From Cladopsammia gracilis (taxonomy: Eukaryota > Cnidaria > Anthozoa > Scleractinia > Dendrophylliidae): DNA of 64,000 nucleotides. The notes under the pieces are model-generated. The model saw nothing but the letters and a program-made list of their open reading frames with translations, ran no database searches and had not been told where the DNA came from. Positions 55,773 to 64,000 of the stretch are shown here, in pieces (the first letter of the stretch is position 1; each line of letters starts with the position of its first letter). The stretch is taken from NCBI GenBank assembly GCA_022457155.1, contig JAJGOT010000236.1, positions 1,114,001 to 1,178,000 of the forward strand, read 5' to 3'. The position numbers and the translations under genes were made by a program.

Positions 55773-55861
55773 CGGTATTGCAACAGAACAGAAAACGGCG
55801 TACAGAAAAACGAACCATGAATGCATCAAGAGCGCCCTCTGTTCGCTCGTACTGGGTAACC

Positions 55862-56163
55862 AGGCTAAGAGACATAACGGCAATTCTCTCCTTGCAATTA
55901 TTATTATTATTATTATTGTTGTTATTATTATTATTATTGCTGCAGAGTTAAAAGAAAAGACAACACAGAAATGTTAGAATATGGCCTATAGCATATGAAT
56001 ACAGCAGTGCATACAGAAACATTTCACGTAAATACCCTGAGGTCCTTCTTTCCTCGATCACTGGGGCACAAGGCTAACAGAAATAACGGCAATGCTCTCC
56101 TTGCAGAATTAAAAGAAAAGACAACACAGAAATATTACAATATGGTCTATGGCATATGAATAC
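55862..56163 (+). repeat. Direct duplication in ECM29 3' UTR
   Basis: 55862-56002 and 56071-56163 are two copies of one segment (aggctaaYagaNataacggc ... agacaacacagaaat ... catatgaatac). The first copy is interrupted by an ATT/GTT microsatellite at about 55898-55940. Confidence 0.8.
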
Positions 56164-56451
56164 ACCGAGAGCCTATTTCAATGCGCTCCCCACCTGCAGA
56201 TTAACAGGAACAACACGGGCAAATACGGACTTATTTGCGTGAGCCAGGGGAGAGGGTCGTTTCTCGAAAGTCCTGATAATTTTCGGGGCCCGGAAAACTA
56301 TTTTATGTGCGTGATGTTTACATTAAAGATTCCGCTAAGCAATAAAATTCTAAGTTGACGAAACAAATCAGGCTGGTTTGCAGGCCAAACAATACCCCAC
56401 TATTCTATAGATTCTTATTTTCAAATATAGCTCCGGCCTGTACTGATTCAG

Positions 56452-56457
56452 AATAAA
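56452..56457 (+). terminator. Candidate ECM29 poly(A) signal
   Basis: AATAAA about 680 nt after the ECM29 stop, followed by a T-rich stretch (cgtttttcaacccttctggt). An earlier AATAAA at 56341-56346 is an alternative. Confidence 0.45.
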
Positions 56458-56890
56458 AACGTTTTTCAACCCTTCTGGTCTTATTCACCTTTGTTACAAA
56501 AATAAAATAGGGTTGCAGACATGGCTGTTTGGGTCCCCCTACCCTTGACCTCCGTTGAACATTGGCAATTCTCTACATTTAAAACAAGAAATGAAAGATA
56601 GAATAAATGACGAATATGCTTATAAAGCATCACAAGTGTTCAATTACAGTGTGATTGTATACCAGCTTGTGAAGGTACCACAAATTGTTGATCTCACCTT
56701 ACCCACTAAATAGTGATCATAAAAGTTCTGCAACACACACAACAGAACAGTTTCTTTTGTTGTTCCATTGTCTTTGGCACACTGTTCAACACCAAGATGG
56801 CAATTCTTAAACATTGCTGAAATGCATTCTCAGAGGGTCCCATATTTTGGCTTATTTGGCAGTTCTAACACCCAGTAGTTTTCGAATGAT

Positions 56891-57040
56891 TTAACTCGTG
56901 AATACATGAAGTATAACAAGTTATAACGGTTGGAGACCCCATGGGTGTGTGGGGGGGACAGGGGGGGGGGGGGGGTGGTTGTGAAGCAAAATGCGTAGGA
57001 GAGGGGAGGGTACAAAATGTTTTGTATTCACAAGTTGGAA
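56891..57040 (+). repeat. G-rich dispersed repeat Q, intergenic copy
   Basis: taactcgtgaatacatgaag head, poly-G tract, gagaggggagggtacaaaatg, tail to cacaagttgg. Same orientation as all others. Confidence 0.72.
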
Positions 57041-57059
57041 TAAATTAGTGAGAAGGGGT

Positions 57060-57315
57060 GTGCAGTTTTATTTTTGGGATTAGGTGGGGAGGTGGTAAAA
57101 AAAAAAATGACTGAAATAGCCCATTTCCAAGTTGCTATTAGCCTCCTTTTGAAACCAAGGCAAAGTGCAAAAACATTCATATGGATATGAGATTTATTTC
57201 GAATGCAAATAAAACTTATATCCATATGAATGGTTTTGCACTTGGCCTTGGTTTGAACAGGAGGCTAAGAGCAACTCGAAAATGGGCTATTTCAGTCGTT
57301 ATTTTTTTAGAGAAA
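57060..57315. mobile_element. Palindromic element in the convergent intergenic region
   Basis: Arms such as gactgaaatagcccatttcc and tgggctatttcagtcgttat, with cattcatatggatatgag against tatccatatgaatg at the centre. Total about 210 bp. Confidence 0.75.
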
Positions 57316-57344
57316 GTTTGGGAAGGCACATAAATAGATTATAA

Positions 57345-58790
57345 ATATGTTGTCGTTGCAAATAAAAAAAAAAGAATGTTTAGACTTTGTTTCTCCTTTT
57401 AAGGAGGGAGGGTTGTATATTAATTTCTTGTTTAAACGTTATCCTGAATGTTCTCACCAATTTATTGTGCTTAAAAGCCAAGGTCATTCATTTTTCTATT
57501 TAAAATATAATTCACACTTTTACATTAGCAACAATATGCTCACTTAAATACATCTTGTAGCTCCTTAGTTTTGCTGCATACACAATTTTAAAGCAATTAT
57601 TTCAATTTATTCATTATTTATTACCTAATTTAATTATTCAATTTATCTGGGAATTGAAAACCTCAAAACAACAATTTATGAGAATTGCTTAAATAATGGG
57701 AAATTGTGAAAATATTTGATATTTTACAAATACACTCCACAAAGTAAATAATTATTATTAATGTAGATACAAAACTGAGTACTATAATAATGGCATTAAG
57801 TACTTCACATTCCTTCATGATATATGTCACATTGGCATCGCTTTCTTCTGTACTGCCAAATTCTCAAACAATAACAAATTGTTTATAAAGTGACTTTGCT
57901 TTAAACCCATAAATGCCTATTAGACCCAAAAAGCGAAATACAAGATTTGTAGGAAGTAATTACATAATTATATAAAGGGTATTTTGCCCATTTATGTCAA
58001 TTTGCCCTTACACAAAGTGCTCTTAGAGCACCAAAAAGAAAATATCAAGTGATTCATCAAAGATGTAAATAACTAATTGTAGAACAAACTGTTATCAGAG
58101 TTAAACGACTTTTCCAAGACATAAGGAAAGAACTTCAAAAAAATTGGCTTCTTTTTAAATATTGCAATTCCTTACCATCCGGGCCATCCACTGCCCATGA
58201 CACTAAGAGGCCAATTACATGAGACTGGTATTAACTCAGACCTATACAACTCAGTTTACATGAGACTGGTGTAAAAGCATAAAGCGATTACATGGGACCA
58301 GTACAAACTCTAGACCATCATGCAGAGAATGGTATGAACTCTGACTGGTGTTACTCAGATTACACAAGACCAGTCTAAATGTATGAAACGATTTCATAAC
58401 TTTAGACTGAGACTGGTGTGAACATCAAGCCAATCATTGATTAAAAAACAAAATTCTCATACCAATCCAAAATTAAGTTATTTGTGTTTACATGGTTCCC
58501 TGACTGGTCTGATAGTCATTTGTGTCAGTTCAGCTACCAGAATAAGTCTAGACTGGTGTGAGAGATGATTTGTCAGACCGATTTCATGTCAACAGAAGCA
58601 AGCATAAGTATGGAAGACTGATCTGAAGTTGTACCCGTCTGAGTTTGCACACTCTACTTACATCGCACTTTCCAATTTTTTTATTTGAAGTTATGCAACA
58701 TTTGAAGAGAAGAGGTTTAGAGTATAAGGACATGGGGGAAAATGTGGGGCAGCGTCTAACTAAATATTTTGTCAGCGGTAGATGTGACTA
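57345..58790. other. Convergent intergenic region
   Basis: AT-rich. 58015-58195 is a reversed copy of a dispersed repeat (word tggccatccac / gctctaagagc) also seen near 8030, 18840, 24110 and 39000. 58210-58640 is dense in gagactggt / accagtc words in both orientations. No gene found. Confidence 0.55.
58680..58685 (-). terminator. Candidate poly(A) signal of the membrane-protein gene
   Basis: AATAAA on the - strand, about 110 nt past the stop codon at 58793. Confidence 0.45.
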
Positions 58791-58792
58791 AG

Positions 58793-59530
58793 TTATTCTT
58801 CCTTGAGGCTTGAAAAGTGCCCTTTATGAAGGCAAACCTCATAAATTGCCAACAATGAAAATGTGGAACCAAGTGAAAGAAAGGGAATAAGCAAAATAAA
58901 TGCAAGAGATGCTAAGAAACCCAACTTCTTGGATTCATCAAAAATGTAAAACGCTAAACTAGAAAAGCAAAGTGCAAAATCACATATCATGGCTTGGTTT
59001 GGGTGTAAAATATCAGAGTTTTCACCAGTTATCACTTTGATACTTTGATACCAATGAAAGCCTGTTATTAATACTGCAAGGGTGCAGTAAATTGGTAAAG
59101 GCATAAAGTGGTCATTGAGGTTCTTCACAGGTGTCGCTGGAATCAAACATGGTAGAAGCAAAAATAGGTGAACTAAGGACAGATAAAACGTCGCCTCATC
59201 CTCCTTGGACCATGGTAGTGAGGCAGTGCACCAAAATGAAATCCACAGGCAAATACCCAACATGTCCATTCCCCAAGTGGGTACCCTCATCTGGGGAGAT
59301 AATGTCTTTGTTTGGTTTTTGATTGTGCTATTGTGACGCAATAAAAATAGTGGGAATGCCACACTGACATCTCCACCAAGTGCCAGCCAAACATACGCGC
59401 ATATTTCAAGGGTAGGCATCCTTATGAAGCGAGATTTTATGTTTATGAAAGTTATGAAGGGAAGGACAAAGCATATCAGCTGAGAATGAAGCCAGTGTCC
59501 CATTGTTGATTCTGTTGCGATTCTTTGAAC
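58793..59530 (-). CDS. Membrane-protein gene, exon 2
   Basis: Continues VQRIATESTMGHWLHSQLIC and ends FSSLKEE, stop. The open frame extends seven codons upstream of the acceptor (MLFYYAQ), but those codons overlap its pyrimidine tract, so the spliced start at 59530 is preferred. Confidence 0.87.
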   Translation of the reverse strand, partial: VQRIATESTMGHWLHSQLICFVLPFITFINIKSRFIRMPTLEICAYVWLALGGDVSVAFPLFLLRHNSTIKNQTKTLSPQMRVPTWGMDMLGICLWISFWCTASLPWSKEDEATFYLSLVHLFLLLPCLIPATPVKNLNDHFMPLPIYCTLAVLITGFHWYQSIKVITGENSDILHPNQAMICDFALCFSSLAFYIFDESKKLGFLASLAFILLIPFLSLGSTFSLLAIYEVCLHKGHFSSLKEE

Positions 59531-61787
59531 CTGTGCATAATAAAATAACAAGACCTTTGGTCATTGAGGGTGCAAGGGAAAAATTAGTAAGAGGAATAGA
59601 GAAATCAGGGAGAAATGGCATGGGGGGGGGGGGGGGGGGGACAGGAATTGGGAGATAATGGTTGCAATGAAGAGGCTTTGTGTACAGTAGAAGGTGGGAG
59701 AAATCAGCCCCGGAAAGGAGCAGGGATACTAGTCTGATACTCGTCATCCCCTTTCTGGGTGTAAATTTTGGATTTTGGCACAGTGAAACCCTGCATTACG
59801 GATACCCATTATTGCAGACAGTTTTCTTGGTACAGACAATGCATAAGCAACTAAACAGATTTTTTCAGGTTGCTTTTTCAACTGCTTAAGTTGCGAGCAC
59901 ACTGCGAGAATCACAAATTTTACTCATCTTTATCCACAGTTCAAATAATAATATGATTTTCATATACAGCTATTTCAATAAACGTCGGATGAAAGCTTAA
60001 AGCCGAGACCGCAAGGTAGTATGGGTTAGGGTTAAAAGCGATTGCATAAAAATCCCATACTACCTTGCGGTCTTGGCTTTTCGGCTTTTTCATCCAACAA
60101 CGTTAATTGAAATACATGTAGCTGTATTCACATTCACTATAACTTTTGTTTGTCTGCCTTTTTTAGAATGGTACATATGGGCAAATAAAGTGTGCGCCAT
60201 GCCCAGATTGGTCTCCTTTAAGGGTTTAATTCAAAATTTGTGACAAGTAGCCCATCCTTCATATGGGAAAACCCCCCAGAAACTCAATGCATGATACTGT
60301 ATTTTACAATATGGAGTGTTTTCACATGACGTCACGGCGGCCATGTTGGTGTCCCAAAACAATAAAACGGCGGCCATATTGGTGTCCCAAGCTAATCCTG
60401 TGGGGATTGAACTCTTTTCTAATGCAAACACTTTGTTTTGTTCAAATAAATTAGCATAGCTGCAGACCACGTGAGTGAAAACACTCTATAAAAATAGGAT
60501 GAGGAAGGAGCCAAAGAAAGGAGAAGGAGAACTGGGTACTAGTGTAGTGCGCAGGGGCTCACCAACGCGCCCATGCCTCAACCTTTGAGTGTGTTCGGTT
60601 GTGTTGTGAAGGCAAAATTAGTTTTATGCATGCAGAAGTGATGTAAGTTGTTTACTTACAAGTTGATTGCTGTGCATTGATCACTTTTTTGTGCGCGCAC
60701 TTGTCTTTACAAGTGCAGCTCAGGAATATGCATAATAAAACAATTATTGGATTCGGTTTTCACATGATAGCGATAATTGTGTTATCCGCCTCAGCCTTCG
60801 GCTTCGGCAGATAACACAAACTTTGGCCTTGATAATTATCGCCATCATGCTAAACCTCATCCAATGATAAATTGGCTGTAATTTTTAATCTACCCGGTAT
60901 GAAGAAATTTCAGTGTAAATCTGTAAATATTTTAGAAATTACACAGTTTTTAGGTTTAAGTTCTTAGTTAATTAGGTGTCACCAATAAACTCAATTTGAA
61001 AATTGAGCTAGAGAGCTTTGACACAAAAATACAAGCCCAATTTCGATATATTAAAATTCAACTTGAAACAAAAGACATCACTACGAGGCTTAGGGGAATG
61101 ATAGTTGGGATTTATATGGTTTATTCCCCTAAGCCTCGTAGTGATGTCTTTTTTTTTTTTCAAGTTGAATTTTAATATATCGAAATTGGGCTATTAAAGT
61201 TTGATGATGATGATGACGATGGATAGGCCAGTCTGCATTCTGTGTGAATCCCACGCCGAAGATTACTGCCAAAGGCTTTCAAAATCTACGCCAAGCAGCA
61301 GCAAAGTTCTATACTTTCTATGCAACTTAAAGAATGAACCAATCAACGAAACACACGCTGAAAATATACGCGAAAGACTGCAATAGTACGACTTTAGAAG
61401 GTAACGCCTCGTCTGCGTCGATTCCTTTCTAGAGCGCTCTCGGAAAGAAAATGTCTGCTACGAAGAATCTTCGAACCCACATGGAATGCAGACTTGCAGA
61501 CTGGTTACCGTCAAACATTAGGAACTTAATACCTTGTGATCGCCTGATTCCCAGTTCTCGAGCCATGTTTTCAGACCAGGATGATTTAAGGCATCGTTAG
61601 TAAAGCTGACGAGGGATTTGAAGGATTCGTACAGGAAAAATGAACCGGCGACTGCGACGAGCAGCAAGAAGTGGTTTCTCTCCGTGGAGAAGTCACGTAA
61701 CTTCAAACCGACGTAAACAAAACTCAAGAAAACGCTTGAACCGTACAGAAAGTTATGGATTGGCTCAGCTATCAGCCATACATCCAT
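58793..61787 (-). CDS. Unrecognised multi-pass membrane protein, 330 aa, two exons
   Basis: Join of 61533-61787 (85 codons from ATG MDVWLIAEP) and 58793-59530 (245 codons plus stop). Donor AAG|GTATTA and acceptor ttatgcacag|GTTC fit in phase 0 across a 2002-bp intron. About nine hydrophobic segments are visible, near residues 13-32, 38-56, 104-120, 133-153, 174-192, 201-218, 232-248, 269-286 and 293-322. There is no signal peptide, long soluble domain or catalytic motif I can identify. Polar landmarks are WENWESGDH before the splice, ICAYVWLALGGDVSVA in the fourth segment, and LHPNQAMICDFALCF. The C-terminal tail is short and charged. It starts 317 bp from, and divergent to, YIPF5. I do not recognise the family. 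A small-molecule transporter, lipid enzyme or TMEM-type protein are all possible, and none is supported by a motif. Confidence 0.85.
59958..60130. mobile_element. Palindrome with telomere-like loop in the same intron
   Basis: Arms gccgagaccgcaaggtagta / tactaccttgcggtcttggc extend outward to tacagctattt / tacatgtagctgta. The loop contains gggttagggttaaaag. Confidence 0.75.
61034..61192. mobile_element. Palindrome in the intron of the membrane-protein gene
   Basis: agcccaatttcgatatatta at 61034 is inverted at 61192. The arms also share gacatcactacgaggcttag and the loop is near 61110. About 70-bp arms. Confidence 0.85.
61533..61787 (-). CDS. Membrane-protein gene, exon 1
   Basis: ATG at 61785-61787 (MDVWLIAEPIHNFLYGSSVF). 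Two hydrophobic segments, then NHPGLKTWLENWESGDHK. The donor GTATTA lies on the complementary strand at 61527-61532. Confidence 0.85.
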
Positions 61788-62884
<1,097 letters not shown>

Positions 62885-62954
62885 AACTCTAGTCACAGGT
62901 CAAGTGGTAAAACTGAATATTTTGTTTTGCAAAAGAAACAGTACCAATGATGTG

Positions 62955-63040
62955 AAGCTGACTCCTTGATAACTTTCATTTGAATGGTCACACAGAAAGA
63001 TTTTATCACAAACTAAAGAATTATAACAGTGTTTGGTTGC
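62955..63040 (+). repeat. Single diverged R1 unit downstream of YIPF5
   Basis: aactttcatttgaatggtca at about 62971, followed by a degenerate form of the unit. It shows the family is dispersed outside ECM29. Confidence 0.7.
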
Positions 63041-63153
63041 TACAATTTTATTCAACACCTTTAAAGGTATATATTTATCAATAATAGCTAATAATAATAG
63101 TAATAATAATATTAAGTTACAAGCAGAAGTGACATACATTATTTTGCATTTCC

Positions 63154-63200
<47 letters not shown>
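63154..63200 (+). repeat. CA dinucleotide microsatellite
   Basis: About 23 CA units followed by an A-run. Confidence 0.97.
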
Positions 63201-63205
<5 letters not shown>

Positions 63206-63474
63206 AAGACCTTTCAATAATATTTATTTACTAGTGGCGAGAAGCAAAAATGCACTGATGCCATCCACATGTATGACTCCCTAGAGATTCACACTAAATG
63301 TGTCAGTCAATCCCAACAGCTTTATCCCCCACCCTCCCCACCCTTTTTTTCCTTCAAAATGTGGATATTTTTTGCCTTAATTAGGTCAGTTTTAAGAATT
63401 TGACTATGACTGACTGATGATGATGGATAATCCTGTCTTGCAAAAAAACTAAAGAAAGTTTGTAATAATATCTA

Positions 63475-63640
63475 ACACGAGGAAGGAAGAGTATTTCACC
63501 AGGATTTCCAAACACTGAGAAGTGTCTTAAAGAAAGGAGGCATACATGTAGCCAAGTTTTTTAACCGACTTCAAGGTGTTTGGATACCTGATGAAAACAC
63601 TCTTTTGAGTGTTTGATATAGGGGAATCTTTGTTTATCAT
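63475..63640. repeat. R2 family, copy downstream of YIPF5
   Basis: gtatttcaccaggatttcca and tgtttggatacctgatgaaa around agccaagttttttaaccgac. Confidence 0.72.
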
Positions 63641-64000
63641 TTTTGCCTCATTTGCATATGCGCCTTGTTCTGTAACCGACCTATAAAAAAATCAACTCTG
63701 AATATTGAAAGGGCATAGCACAATAAGCTTTCTCTGAAAATTTGAGCCCGATATACCAGATACACTTCATGCAATGCTGTATTAAAAACTCAAAATTTTA
63801 CAAAGAATGTCATTGTAATCTCAGGATTGAACTTTAATGTTACAATTACATTATTTTTGAGAAGTTCAAGCACGTAACCGTGGACGACAATCCTGCTGGT
63901 ATACGTTGGATCAATAGTGATCTGATCAGTTTAACAAGTGAAATAAACTAAAAAAGCAAGGACCGATACAACGTAGATACAAATTTCAAAGGTGTACTAT

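Larger units (their letters stand above)
59531..61532 (-). other. Intron of the membrane-protein gene
   Basis: Holds a 19-base G run near 59622-59640, the two palindromes listed separately, two ggcggccatNttggtgtccca repeats at 60327-60390, and a short + frame at 61201-61386 (VCILCESHAEDYCQ) of doubtful meaning. Confidence 0.6.
62885..64000. other. Region downstream of YIPF5
   Basis: 3' UTR merging into repeats: one R1 unit, the CA microsatellite and one R2 unit. No further gene is visible to the window end. No AATAAA close to the stop; the nearest exact one is near 63943. Confidence 0.55.

Overview
The window is animal nuclear DNA, most likely from a cnidarian and probably an anthozoan such as a stony coral. 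The evidence is AT-rich sequence, dozens of short GT-AG exons in introns of tens to thousands of bases, tRNA-derived SINEs, and very many small inverted-repeat DNA transposons. The organism is inferred from repeat style and protein similarity recalled from memory; no search was run.

Positions 1-55772 (+ strand) hold almost all of one gene, the proteasome adaptor and scaffold ECM29 (ECPAS). I could place 54 consecutive coding exons (14-132 to 55630-55772). Every junction is GT-AG, every phase agrees, and the exons sum to 5352 nt (1783 codons plus stop). About the first 100 residues lie upstream of the window. The protein is a chain of HEAT-like helical repeats with no other domain. Coding sequence is under 10% of the span.

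Positions 58793-61787 (- strand) hold a two-exon gene for a 330-residue membrane protein with about nine hydrophobic segments, which I do not recognise. Positions 62105-62884 (+) hold a single-exon gene for the Yip1-family Golgi/ER protein YIPF5. These two genes are divergent, with 317 bp between their start codons, so they probably share a promoter. ECM29 and the membrane-protein gene converge on 55.8-58.8 kb.

The introns of ECM29 are a layered record of mobile elements. They include TTAA-flanked palindromic elements of piggyBac type, 3-bp-target (CTG) palindromic MITEs, a CCAAT-rich MITE in seven copies, a folded repeat family near 11, 20-22, 39-40, 53 and 63 kb, several SINEs, LINE and Penelope-like remnants, and a G-rich family always in the same orientation. 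Superimposed are minisatellites with periods of 15, 21, 40, 82, 88 and 106 bp, a GGGGCC hexanucleotide tract, and many poly-C/poly-G runs. The 88/106-bp family occurs at eight places. I found no operon-like, phage-like, CRISPR-like or defence-like system. The unusual content is the repeat architecture and the unrecognised membrane protein.
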